Positions 23,766 to 31,833 of a stretch of DNA of 35,380 bases are shown piece by piece. The notes under the pieces are model-generated. The model made no database searches and had not been told where the DNA came from. It saw only the letters and a program-made list of their open reading frames with translations. This DNA is from Chloroflexi bacterium RBG_13_51_36 (GTDB lineage Bacteria; Chloroflexota; Dehalococcoidia; GIF9; AB-539-J10): assembly GCA_001796515.1 (NCBI GenBank), contig MGMS01000052.1, forward strand, positions 1 to 35,380, in the 5' to 3' direction. The translations under genes were made by a program, and so were the position numbers. Numbering within the stretch: the first letter of the stretch is position 1; each line of letters starts with the position of its first letter.

Positions 23766-23830
23766 TTTTGTTCGGGACTCTCCAAAAATGACTATCGAGC
23801 CTAGAGGCAGGCGGCCGCTGCCTTCTCCTG
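23766..23830. pseudogene. Diverged copy of the 3' end of the alcohol dehydrogenase gene
   Basis: TTCGGGACTCTCCAAAAATG then ACTATCGAGCC and AGAGGCAG correspond to 11896-11955, the last codons (RDSLKVIIEPQR), stop and following bases of the alcohol dehydrogenase gene. It lies some 50 bases after the ABC-F fragment. The rest of the spacer 23326-23958 has only repeat-like DNA. Confidence 0.6.
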
Positions 23831-23958
23831 CATATCTGCCAACAGTGTTATCGGCAAAAACCCAAATTGACGGTTAGTGTAAGGGCGTTTACAATTACTA
23901 GGACAAGAAGAATGGGCCGTGCAGAAACGGAAGTGAATGGCTCGGGAGGCATGATCGG

Positions 23959-24846
23959 ATGTTTGAGAGGATATTGGTTCCGCTTGATGGCTCGGAAAAT
24001 GCCGAGATAGTATTTCCCTATTGCGCGGATCTGGTCGCCAAGTTTGCCTCTACGGTTATCCTGGTTACCGTATCCGAGGCGGCTACCGTGGATATCGATC
24101 ACCTCTATCGCACCTACCTGGACCACGCCCTGGGAAAGATGCGCCAACAGCTCGAAGCATCGATGGCTCCTGACACAGTCACACTCGGGTCTGAGGTGCT
24201 CTTTGGTGACCCCGCCCGTGAGATACTGCGAACCGCCGAAGAGAAGGACGCGCGACTGATACTTCTCGCCAGTCACGGAACATCGGCTGAGGGCCCCTGG
24301 TTTCTAGGCCATATTGCCGCCAAGGTATTGAGGGCAACCAGGCGGCCAGTCATGTTGATAAGAGAGCGCGCTCCCGAAGCAGCGCTCCAACAAAGAAGAC
24401 TCGTGCGCCGGATTCTGGTGCCTCTGGACGGTTCTGAAATAGGCGAGGCCGCTCTCCGTTACGCGGTGTCCCTGGCTAAAAAGACGGCCGCTGAAATAGC
24501 CTTGTTAGAGGTTTTTGAACCGCTAAGAGGAGTTGGCGCCACCGGGACATCCTACAACATACCCGATGATGAATCGGTGAGGAAGTCACTACTAAGCTAC
24601 CTGAACCATGTCGCCGGGCCAATCAAGAACGAAGGTTTGGAAGTCTCAACAACAGTGGTGTTTGGAAAAGCCCCCGACAAAATTGTGGAGTATGCCGAGA
24701 AAAATGGGATTGATCTTATTGCCATTTCAACTCACGGTAGATCGGGCCTCGGGCGCTGGGTATTCGGCAATGTGACCGACAAGATTCTGCACACTGGTGA
24801 TGTTCCTGTCCTGGTCGCTCACGCCTCCGTGGAATGGCCCGGTTAG
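23959..24846 (+). CDS. Tandem-domain universal stress protein
   Basis: This protein of 295 residues is made of two UspA domains. Domain 1 starts MFERILVPLDGSENAE and ends RATRRPVMLIRE; its nucleotide loop is SHGTSAEGPWFLG, which departs from the G2xG9xG(S/T) rule. Domain 2 starts RRILVPLDGSEIGEAALRYAVSLA (about 151-174) and has the proper ATP loop THGRSGLGRWVFGNVTDKIL. So probably only domain 2 binds ATP. GGGAGG lies 9 bases before the ATG at 23959. The transporter gene follows after 60 bases, suggesting a stress-linked unit. Confidence 0.88.
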   Translation: MFERILVPLDGSENAEIVFPYCADLVAKFASTVILVTVSEAATVDIDHLYRTYLDHALGKMRQQLEASMAPDTVTLGSEVLFGDPAREILRTAEEKDARLILLASHGTSAEGPWFLGHIAAKVLRATRRPVMLIRERAPEAALQQRRLVRRILVPLDGSEIGEAALRYAVSLAKKTAAEIALLEVFEPLRGVGATGTSYNIPDDESVRKSLLSYLNHVAGPIKNEGLEVSTTVVFGKAPDKIVEYAEKNGIDLIAISTHGRSGLGRWVFGNVTDKILHTGDVPVLVAHASVEWPG

Positions 24847-24906
24847 AAGGTGCGATCGGTAATGTGCCCAGTTTCAACCAATGGAAAGAAAGAAGCCGCT
24901 TAAACA

Positions 24907-26277
24907 ATGCTGACCCTGAGCCAGATTGCTGCTCTTGTCATCTTCGCTGGGGTATTTATCTCCCTCATAACTGGCAAAGTGCAGCGCTTCATCCCAGCGC
25001 TGATCGGGGCCGCCCTAACCCTGTTGGTCGTTTTCCTGGGCATTGAGAAAAATCCGCAAGCGGCTATTGGCGCTCTCAATCTCGCTGAGCTCGGCCGCTC
25101 CACCTTCTGGGTAGGACACTACCAGCCTGCCGCAGGCTACGGCGTGAATTGGCAGACCATTCTGTTTATCGGCGGAATGATGGTTCTCGTGGAGGGACTG
25201 AGAGCAGCAGGTTTTTTCCGTTGGCTCTGCCTGAACACCACCCAGATAGTCAATTACCGCGTTATCCCCAGCGCACTCCTTTTTGTAGTTCTATCCGGTG
25301 TATTATCGATGTTCCTGGACAGCGTTACAGTAGTACTATTCATGGCTTCGGTGACCATTGAGCTGGGGCGACTCCTCAAAATCAACCCCGTACCGCTCAT
25401 CATCGCCGAGATTGTCGCTGCCAATGCCGGGGGCACGGCTACCATGGTTGGCGATCCACCTAATATTATCATCGGCACCAGCCTGGGTTTGGGCTTCAAT
25501 GCATTCCTGGTGAACCTTGCTCCCATCGTCTGGACTGGTATGGCGGCGGCCCTGGGTTACTTCTACCTCCGTTTCCGGAAAGAAAAAGCCGGAACAGGTA
25601 GTGACGTGGGCATCTCAGCCGCGCATTACCCCAAACCCGGAGAAGCTATTACCAACCGAAATCTGTTCGGCATTCAGGTTGCCATCTTGCTGCTGGTCGT
25701 GGCCCTGCTTGTCGTGCACGAGAAGGTCGGGCTATCTGTGGTCGCGGTTAGCTTCATCGGGGCTGGGAGCACACTGGCCGCCTCACGAAAAAGAGCATCT
25801 AACCTCATTAAGGGCGTAGACTGGAAAACCCTTCTTTTCTTCCTCGGGCTTTTTGTATCGGCGTCCGGCCTGGAGGAGACCGGACTCCTTCAGTTACTCG
25901 CCAACTTCATTGGCGAAATATCTGGAAACAGTCTGGTAGCGACTGTGATACTTGTATTCTGGATTTCCGCCCTCATCTCGGCATTAGTAGATAATATACC
26001 GTTTGTGACCATCATGGTACCTGTCATTGTCCATCTTTCCCAGGCAACCGGCGGAGCGCTGACGACTTTTGCCTGGTCACTATCACTGGGTGGCAACGTT
26101 GGCGGGAATGCCACACCTATCGGCGCCTCCGCCAATGTCGTTGGCGTAGCCGTGGCTGAAAAGACCGGCCACCGGATTACCTGGAAGAAGTATCTGAATT
26201 ATGCTGTTCCCCCGACACTGATAATCCTCGTCATATCTAACCTGATGCTGATGATAAGATACCTGGGCGGCTTCTAG
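24907..26277 (+). CDS. ArsB/NhaD superfamily ion transporter (SLC13-like)
   Basis: This membrane protein of 456 residues has about 11-12 helices. Both signature hairpins of the ion transporter superfamily are clear: ANAGGTATMVGDPPNIIIGT (about 177-196) and LGGNVGGNATPIGASANVVG in the second half. VDNIPFVTIMVPVIV and FLGLFVSASGLEETG are typical of the ArsB/NhaD/P-protein group. The transported ion could be Na+/H+, arsenite or an organic anion; it has no partner ArsA or ArsR here, and the fused or adjacent universal stress protein is seen with several such transporters, so a Na+/H+ or anion role is equally likely. A short palindrome AGCCTGC-C-GCAGGCT at 25124-25138 lies in frame and codes YQPAAGY. 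Confidence 0.82.
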   Translation: MLTLSQIAALVIFAGVFISLITGKVQRFIPALIGAALTLLVVFLGIEKNPQAAIGALNLAELGRSTFWVGHYQPAAGYGVNWQTILFIGGMMVLVEGLRAAGFFRWLCLNTTQIVNYRVIPSALLFVVLSGVLSMFLDSVTVVLFMASVTIELGRLLKINPVPLIIAEIVAANAGGTATMVGDPPNIIIGTSLGLGFNAFLVNLAPIVWTGMAAALGYFYLRFRKEKAGTGSDVGISAAHYPKPGEAITNRNLFGIQVAILLLVVALLVVHEKVGLSVVAVSFIGAGSTLAASRKRASNLIKGVDWKTLLFFLGLFVSASGLEETGLLQLLANFIGEISGNSLVATVILVFWISALISALVDNIPFVTIMVPVIVHLSQATGGALTTFAWSLSLGGNVGGNATPIGASANVVGVAVAEKTGHRITWKKYLNYAVPPTLIILVISNLMLMIRYLGGF

Positions 26278-26379
26278 GCCATTACGTTAAGAAGCTCAGC
26301 GGCGGCAGCCCTGCCGATTAAGCCGCAGCATTGGAACTGACACAGACTGCCGCAAGAGACGAGAAGGGCTTCTTGAGAA
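26278..26379. repeat. Spacer with a third ABC-F tail fragment
   Basis: GACTGCCGCAAGAGACGAGAA at 26350-26370 matches the ABC-F 3' end (GACTACCGCAAGAGGCGGGAA). It is shorter and more diverged than the copies at 23512 and 23663. Confidence 0.45.
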
Positions 26380-26466
26380 ACCCCCTCTTAAGGTAAGAGG
26401 GATCACGGGAGTCATGAGAAGACCCCGTCGTAACCCCCCTTAATCCCCCCTTATCCTAAGGGGGGA
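26380..26466. repeat. Composite palindromic repeat (copy 2)
   Basis: CCCCTCTTAAGGTAAGAGGG with tail GGGAGTCATGAGAAGACCCC, then GTCGTAACCCCCCTTAATCC and CCCCTTATCCTAAGGGGGG. It is almost the same as 22132-22221, including the central GTCGTAACC word. Confidence 0.7.
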
Positions 26467-26480
26467 TGGTTCGAGGGTTT

Positions 26481-26583
26481 GTCATTCTGAGCGAAGCGAA
26501 GAATCTCTGTTCTGCTCAGGCATGTCCTGAGCGAAGTCGAAAAATCAAAAGGGGTCAGGCCTGCCCGTCAGGCCTTGGCAGGC
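26481..26583. repeat. Further dispersed repeats and hairpins
   Basis: GTCATTCTGAGCGAAGCGAA (26481-26500) is a widespread short bacterial repeat. GCTCAGG-CATGT-CCTGAGC (26514-26532) and GCCTGCC...GGCAGGC (26559-26583) are perfect 7-bp hairpins. No T-run follows. Confidence 0.55.
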
Positions 26584-26621
26584 GGGAGCGCGGCAATCCG
26601 ATTGGTTAAATCCCGTATGCT

Positions 26622-26656
26622 GACTACCGACCCCTGGCCCCCGACTCCTGACCCCC
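26622..26656. repeat. Heptamer array, 5 units
   Basis: GACTACC, GACCCCT, GGCCCCC, GACTCCT, GACCCCC in phase; same family as 27265-27348 and the reverse strand of 23356-23495. Confidence 0.55.
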
Positions 26657-26727
26657 TGTTCTGAGTGGCCTTTTGACGAGTCTGAATGTATACTGAAGTA
26701 ACGAATATTCAGCGGATACGATAAGAA

Positions 26728-27249
26728 ATGGATGTAATGGTATACACGAGTCCTGCCTGCCCCTACTGCAAAATGGTGAAGGACTTCCTGTCGCAGAGAG
26801 GCATAAGCTTTGAGGAGCGCGATGTTTCCCGAAACTCGTCTTATGCTCAGGAGCTCATGAGGAATACGGGGCAGATGGGTGTTCCGGTGACAATCATCGA
26901 TGGACAGGTAGTGGTTGGGTTCGATCGCGGCCGGCTGGAGCAGCTAACAACGCAAGCACAGACAAGGCAGCGTCCACCGTTCGGAGCTTCCATTGCGGAT
27001 GCCAGCAAAATAACAGCAAACCAGGGTCCGGGAGTGATACTCGGCGCCTACGTCGGTAGGACCAGACCGGGTTCAGTTGCCGAACGAATAGGTCTAGCTC
27101 CGGGAGACATTATCACCGAATTAAACATGAAACACATCGCCAATGCCGACGACCTGGAGGATACTCTTTCCAAGCTGAGCAGTGGTAGTCGTTTCTCACT
27201 GGTCTTCCTGAGGGGAAACAAAACAATGACTACCGAGGGCGTATTCTAG
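26728..27249 (+). CDS. Glutaredoxin-PDZ fusion protein
   Basis: This protein of 173 residues joins an N-terminal glutaredoxin domain (about 1-75) to a C-terminal PDZ domain (about 85-172). The redox motif is C11-P-Y-C14 (TSPACPYCKMV), and the glutathione-site loop is GVPVTIIDGQVVVGFDRGRL, closest to NrdH/Uxx-star glutaredoxin-like proteins. The PDZ part shows GPGVILGAYV, GSVAERIGLAPGDIITELN and LSKLSSGSRFSLVFLRG, as in HtrA-type PDZ domains. There is no signal peptide, so it acts in the cytoplasm. The PDZ domain probably docks the redox domain onto a protein C-terminus; the partner is unknown. No good ribosome binding site precedes the ATG. Confidence 0.82.
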   Translation: MDVMVYTSPACPYCKMVKDFLSQRGISFEERDVSRNSSYAQELMRNTGQMGVPVTIIDGQVVVGFDRGRLEQLTTQAQTRQRPPFGASIADASKITANQGPGVILGAYVGRTRPGSVAERIGLAPGDIITELNMKHIANADDLEDTLSKLSSGSRFSLVFLRGNKTMTTEGVF

Positions 27250-27264
27250 CCCGGCCGCACTACT

Positions 27265-27348
27265 GACCCCTGACCCCCGACTCCTGATCCCTGACTCCTA
27301 GGTCCTGGCTACTCACTGCTGACTCTTGATTACTGATCCCTGACCCCC
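27265..27348. repeat. Heptamer array, 12 units
   Basis: Twelve contiguous 7-base units: GACCCCT, GACCCCC, GACTCCT, GATCCCT, GACTCCT, AGGTCCT, GGCTACT, CACTGCT, GACTCTT, GATTACT, GATCCCT, GACCCCC. It is the complement strand of the AGGGATC/AGGGGTC family at 23356. Confidence 0.7.
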
Positions 27349-27377
27349 TGTGCCCTGACGCCCCGCCCGAGCGTGCT

Positions 27378-27412
27378 TATCAAGCCGCAGAGGTAGATAG
27401 CGGCTGCTTTCT
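27378..27412. pseudogene. Copy of the alcohol dehydrogenase stop region
   Basis: These 35 bases match 11920-11954 with 3 differences, including the CCGCAGAGGTAG that encodes PQR-stop and the following AGCGGCTGCTTTCT. From 27413 to 27613 nothing is recognised; the defence operon promoter starts at 27614. Confidence 0.7.
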
Positions 27413-27613
27413 GAACTTCTGGCGATATCAGGTGGCAACCTGGCGGAATGTGTGATTCGTCGAACTATCGCTGAACAAGATTGACGATTGTTGCCCCGCT
27501 ACTGCACCTCCAATTCTAAGTCGGGGTGAGAGAATCCAGACCTCCGACCGTCCGGACTTAAGTCCATCAGTTATGGTCAATCTATTTCGTCATGTCTCGA
27601 GAAAGGGTATGTC

Positions 27614-27642
27614 TTGTCTGATCTTGGCGACGGACGTATAAT
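27614..27642 (+). promoter_or_regulatory. Sigma70-like promoter of the defence operon
   Basis: TTGTCT (27614-27619) and TATAAT (27637-27642) are exactly 17 bases apart. The predicted transcription start is near 27649, some 35 bases before the first TTG start codon. This is among the best promoters in the window. Confidence 0.7.
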
Positions 27643-27683
27643 TGGTTTAGTCAAGATGGCCTCTTCTTGGAGGGACTGCTAGG

Positions 27684-27791
27684 TTGAAAGCAAAGGCAAA
27701 TGAGTTAAGATGTACGCAAGCAAACGCTGCCGCCGAATTACGGGACGTATTACCTTCCATCCTGGATAGGGCTCTCAATGGTGAATCGTGA
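27684..27791 (+). CDS. 35-residue leader ORF of the defence operon (unknown function)
   Basis: A TTG start at 27684 is preceded 9 bases upstream by GGAGGG (27669-27674). The frame reads MKAKANELRC, TQANAAAELR, DVLPSILDRA, LNGES and ends at TGA, which overlaps the ATG of the hamA-like gene (TGATG). The peptide is helical and charged, with no membrane segment. The placement between promoter and nuclease, the ribosome binding site and the overlap support translation and coupling. It could be a small regulator or a leader that couples translation; nothing is recognised in its sequence. Confidence 0.5.
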   Translation: MKAKANELRCTQANAAAELRDVLPSILDRALNGES

Positions 27792-28642
27792 TGAGGCAGG
27801 TGACAGCACCATCGTATTCAGTCAGTGAAAGGCTCCCCAGACATCTCAACTGGCTCATTGATGCCGAGCAGAGACTCAAGACAGTTGACCACAAGATCGT
27901 ATCAGTTCTCGAATTGCGTCACCAGAGAGATAGCAAAGTACTTTCAGAGTGGGCCGAGCATTTTCGGAATCATTATTGCTCAGATGTTGACATAGACACA
28001 CTGAGGAAAGGAACATCTTACACTAGGGCTGCGTTTCTAAGAGAAATCAAGTTTCCGGATAAATCGAAGAAACCGGGACCAAGCATTCGCGCTGGTGATT
28101 TCAGCGAGATTCTGGTTGCGGATTATGTTCAATACATGCTGAAGTATTGGGTTCCGCGTAATAGATATTGCGACAAAAAGAATCGTAATGAATCACCAAA
28201 GGGGAGTGACATCCTCGGATTCAAGATAGTGCGACAGGGGCAAGAGTCTGAGAGAGACGTGCTTGCCATATACGAAGTGAAATCCAGACTATCTGGGACA
28301 AAGGCGTACAATCGACTTCAGGAAGCGGTGACGGATTCATGCAAAGATGTAAGGAGAAGAGCTGAGTCCCTGAATGCAGTCAAACAACACCTTCTTGACA
28401 AGAAGCAAGAAACCTATATACCACTAGTGGAGAGATTTCAAAACCCAATAGATCACCCATACAAGGACGCATGGGGAGCGGTGGCCTTGTTCTCTACCGG
28501 CTGTTTTTCGGGTGACTTGATTTGTGAGACTGATGCGTCGATGCACCCTGGCAAAGACAACCTCACTCTGATTGTGATCCACGGGCGAGACATGATGAAG
28601 TTGGTGCATGCCCTGTATAGGAGAGCTGCAAATGAGGCCTGA
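27791..28642 (+). CDS. HamA-like nuclease of a Hachiman-type defence system (DUF1837-like)
   Basis: This protein has 283 residues from ATG 27791 (a GTG three bases earlier is possible). The features of HamA are recognisable: RAGDFSEILVADYVQYML (about 100-117; a conserved GE-I-L helix), KGSDILGFKI (137-146) with an Asp, and VLAIYEVKSRLSG (157-169) giving the E-x-K pair Glu162/Lys164 of a PD-(D/E)XK-type nuclease. In Hachiman, HamA is held in check by the HamB helicase and degrades DNA on infection. Assignment is by motif order and by the helicase partner, so the family link is probable, not certain. No ribosome binding site is near the ATG; coupling to the leader ORF by TGATG is likely. Base composition is AT-richer than the genes to the left. 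Confidence 0.65.
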   Translation: MRQVTAPSYSVSERLPRHLNWLIDAEQRLKTVDHKIVSVLELRHQRDSKVLSEWAEHFRNHYCSDVDIDTLRKGTSYTRAAFLREIKFPDKSKKPGPSIRAGDFSEILVADYVQYMLKYWVPRNRYCDKKNRNESPKGSDILGFKIVRQGQESERDVLAIYEVKSRLSGTKAYNRLQEAVTDSCKDVRRRAESLNAVKQHLLDKKQETYIPLVERFQNPIDHPYKDAWGAVALFSTGCFSGDLICETDASMHPGKDNLTLIVIHGRDMMKLVHALYRRAANEA

Positions 28643-31600
28643 AGAGGGATCTCGAATTTACTTGGGCATCACGCGTTCGAAAGCGAAAATGTACGAGTAT
28701 GATGTCCCCGAGAAGCATCATATTAGGGTTGATATTGATCCTTCTAAACTGTTCAGCTTGACAATAGGTATGCTTGGAGACCTTGCAGCACAGATAAACT
28801 CAGAGAACACAGACAGAGAGCTACTGAATGAGGCCACGGGCAATCTGCAGTTTTCCGCACGTTTCTTCGATGCCTATCTGCAATCAAATATGCAACAGGA
28901 TTTGGATCCGTATTTGACGATGTTAGGATCTGCTGCTTACTACTTATGTGGTTTGCCGGGTAGTTCACGCATCCTGGCAAGTCGACTCAAGGACGATCAT
29001 CTTGACCTGCAATGTCTCGGGTTGGAGCGGTTCTTGCTGTGGCTTCTTAAATGGAACCTGTCTGTATATTCCAACGGTGTAGGCGAAGAATATAGCGATC
29101 TCGTTGATAATATTTCGAGGTCCCTGGTACGGTTTTATCGAAATAATGAGAACAGAGGGCAGCTATTTGAGAATATATCGCATCTGAGACGAAAGGCCTA
29201 TGATGTCGGCACGCCGCGACAGTTACTTTTTGCAGATATCATATGCGCCGTATTGAAGAAACGTTTCGAGAACTCTGCCTGGCATTCAATACCGGCATAT
29301 TCCGGCATTTCGGTCGAACAGTGGGCTGATACACTAAAGAAAGGCTCTTTTATGAGAGAGTTGTGGCCCGCACAGCATCTTCTCGGAGAAAGAGGAGTGT
29401 ATCGAGGAAAGTCTGCAGTTATACAGATGCCGACTAGCGCTGGCAAGACAAGGGCAACTGAAATAATCATAAGAAGCGCATTCTTGAACGGACGAACATC
29501 ACTAGCTGTAATTGTAGCCCCGTACAGAGCTCTGTGTCATGAAATCAGAAACAGTTATTCAGCCGAGTTTCGGGGAGAACCAGTTAATGTCGATGAATTA
29601 AGTGATGTCTTTCAGACTGATTTTGACATAGAGACGTGGCTTGGACAGAAGCAAATCTTGGTAGTTACACCGGAGAAACTTGTTTACGTTCTTAGGCACA
29701 ATCCTGAAATCGCACAGCATATTGGCCTGTTGATATATGATGAGGGGCATCAATTTGATAATGGTGCTCGGGGAATTACATATGAACTGCTTCTAACGTC
29801 ATTGAAAGCGATGGTACCTCAAGGTATTCAGACTATTCTGATATCTGCAGTGATAAGTAATGCTGAGTCTATCGGGCGGTGGTTAAATGGTGATGACTTC
29901 GAATCGATTATCGGAACCAAGTTAGTCCCAACATCTCGCACGATTGGCTTTGCGACTTGGATCGAAAGGCTCGGGCAAATTGAGTTTGTCGATCCAGAGG
30001 AGCCAGACAAAGAAGAATTCTTCGTGCCAAGAGTTATTACTCCATTGAAGCTAAGCCTAAAGGGCAGAGAGCGTACGGAGAGGGTTTTCCCTGTCAAGGA
30101 AGATGGACAGACGATCGCCCTGTTCTTGGGCTTAAAACTTGTACCGAAAGGAGCAGTGGCCATTTTCTGCGGGAGAAAGGATTCTGCAGAAAGTCTCTGT
30201 GAAAAGATAGTTGATGCCTATGACAGGGATTTAGCCATGAGACTGCCTGTTGAGTTTACTGACCTTGAGGAAGCCAAGCGTCTTGTGTATCTTCACAAGC
30301 GTAATCTTGGCTCGGATGCTACCGCCACCTTCTGCGCTAGACTGGGCATATTTAGTCATCACGGAAATACACCTCACGGCATCCGCCTCGCCGTGGAACA
30401 TGCCATGAAACACCGACATGCGAGGTGTGTAATATGTACGTCTACACTGGCCCAAGGTGTCAATCTTCCGATCCGATATCTGATCGTTACCAGTGTATAC
30501 CAAGGCCTTCAGCCGATCACCGTCCGTGATTTTCACAATCTTATTGGACGCGCAGGTAGAGCTGATGAACACACCGAGGGAACAATTCTTTTTGCCGACA
30601 GCAACATATATGATGAGAGGAGGCACGCGGGGGTAGGAAAGTGGAGGTGGAGGCAGATTAAGACCCTGCTTAACCCGGTGAACTCCGAGCCCTGCACAAG
30701 TAGCCTACTAATGATCTTTAGACCATTGTATGGCGATGAAGCGTATTCTCCTGTTCAGGTAAACGCACTAGAGGTGGTAGCAGCTTACGTTACTGGAGGA
30801 CTAGGCGAGTTCGTCGAAGAATTCGTATCTGAACATGAAGGATTCAACACAGAAGTAGTCACAGATCAGATTCAACAGAAGGTAAACATAATGTCCACCA
30901 TCGAGAACTACCTTATGTCCTATACTCATGAGACGGAACAGGCCCTGAATGACGCCGAGGTAGCCCAATTAGCGACAGGCACGCTTGCATACTATTTGGC
31001 AGACGATACTGAGAAGAACGAATTAGTGCACATATTCCTCGAACTCTCTCACAACATGGAGGAACGTGTCTCCCAGCCAGAGAAAAGGGAAGTGTATGGC
31101 AAGACACTTTATGGAGTCCAGACATGTATCAAAATCGAGCAATGGGTTGAAGAGCACATCGATGACTTACTTTCTTCACCCGATGGCGGGAGATTATTAG
31201 CTGCGGTCTGGCCAGTTCTAGCGGACAATATCTCGAATAATACATTTAGAAAATGTGAACCGCCAGAAGCACTACTAGACGTCGCACAGGGCTGGATTCA
31301 GGGAAAGCCATACAACAACTTACTAAAAATCATGTTGGAGTCGGAAGCGCGCATAATTGCCAGGACGCAAAGAAGACGCCCGAAGCTCGGATCCGTTATC
31401 GACATTTGTGAAAACGGGTTTGCTTATGACGGAACCCTCGCCGTTGCAGCAATAATAGAAATCATCGGTCTTTTACAACCCGAAGGGAGCGAAAAACTCA
31501 TTACAGCTTTGTCAGAACTCCAGAAGCGACTAAAATACGGGCTGCCTAGCATGAAGAGTGTTGTAATCCATGAGTTTGGTTTTGCAGATAGAGTGGTAGC

Positions 31601-31745
31601 TATTGATTTGAGTGAGATTCTTGGGGATGTACGATTAGGCAGAGGATCGATCATTCGAGCAATTAAGCGCAACGAACAGAAAGTCCGAGAAGTGATCGAC
31701 AGGTACCCCTCATTCTTTCTGGAAAGGTTGAATAGCTTGTTATAG
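28632..31745 (+). CDS. HamB-like SF2 DExH helicase of the defence system
   Basis: This helicase of 1037 residues starts at ATG 28632 (MRPEEGSRIYLGITRSKAKM), 8 bases after AGGAG and overlapping the hamA-like gene by 11 bases. Motifs: Walker A MPTSAGKTR (266-274), VIVAPYRALC (Ia), LLIYDEGHQFDNG with the DEGH box (370-373), SAVIS for motif III (405-409), TSTLAQGVNLP for motif V (603-613) and HNLIGRAGRA for motif VI (635-644). This is the Ski2-like arrangement seen in HamB. Before the helicase core lie about 250 residues of helical unknown domain, and after it about 370 residues with no clear domain. In Hachiman the helicase senses damaged or unusual DNA and releases HamA. Ends with TAG. Confidence 0.78.
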   Translation: MRPEEGSRIYLGITRSKAKMYEYDVPEKHHIRVDIDPSKLFSLTIGMLGDLAAQINSENTDRELLNEATGNLQFSARFFDAYLQSNMQQDLDPYLTMLGSAAYYLCGLPGSSRILASRLKDDHLDLQCLGLERFLLWLLKWNLSVYSNGVGEEYSDLVDNISRSLVRFYRNNENRGQLFENISHLRRKAYDVGTPRQLLFADIICAVLKKRFENSAWHSIPAYSGISVEQWADTLKKGSFMRELWPAQHLLGERGVYRGKSAVIQMPTSAGKTRATEIIIRSAFLNGRTSLAVIVAPYRALCHEIRNSYSAEFRGEPVNVDELSDVFQTDFDIETWLGQKQILVVTPEKLVYVLRHNPEIAQHIGLLIYDEGHQFDNGARGITYELLLTSLKAMVPQGIQTILISAVISNAESIGRWLNGDDFESIIGTKLVPTSRTIGFATWIERLGQIEFVDPEEPDKEEFFVPRVITPLKLSLKGRERTERVFPVKEDGQTIALFLGLKLVPKGAVAIFCGRKDSAESLCEKIVDAYDRDLAMRLPVEFTDLEEAKRLVYLHKRNLGSDATATFCARLGIFSHHGNTPHGIRLAVEHAMKHRHARCVICTSTLAQGVNLPIRYLIVTSVYQGLQPITVRDFHNLIGRAGRADEHTEGTILFADSNIYDERRHAGVGKWRWRQIKTLLNPVNSEPCTSSLLMIFRPLYGDEAYSPVQVNALEVVAAYVTGGLGEFVEEFVSEHEGFNTEVVTDQIQQKVNIMSTIENYLMSYTHETEQALNDAEVAQLATGTLAYYLADDTEKNELVHIFLELSHNMEERVSQPEKREVYGKTLYGVQTCIKIEQWVEEHIDDLLSSPDGGRLLAAVWPVLADNISNNTFRKCEPPEALLDVAQGWIQGKPYNNLLKIMLESEARIIARTQRRRPKLGSVIDICENGFAYDGTLAVAAIIEIIGLLQPEGSEKLITALSELQKRLKYGLPSMKSVVIHEFGFADRVVAIDLSEILGDVRLGRGSIIRAIKRNEQKVREVIDRYPSFFLERLNSLL

Positions 31746-31833
31746 CAACTGAGAGACAGTATTAATCGGAAGAGTTTCTTGGGGTAGCCAGCTCTGTTTC
31801 ATCGGGACTAATCAAGGCAGGAGGTGATCTTCA

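Noticed and set aside
21917-23958. Insertion sequence or integrated element in the repeat-rich zone
   Set aside because: No transposase, integrase or matching terminal inverted repeats with target duplication were found; only small repeats and gene-tail fragments.
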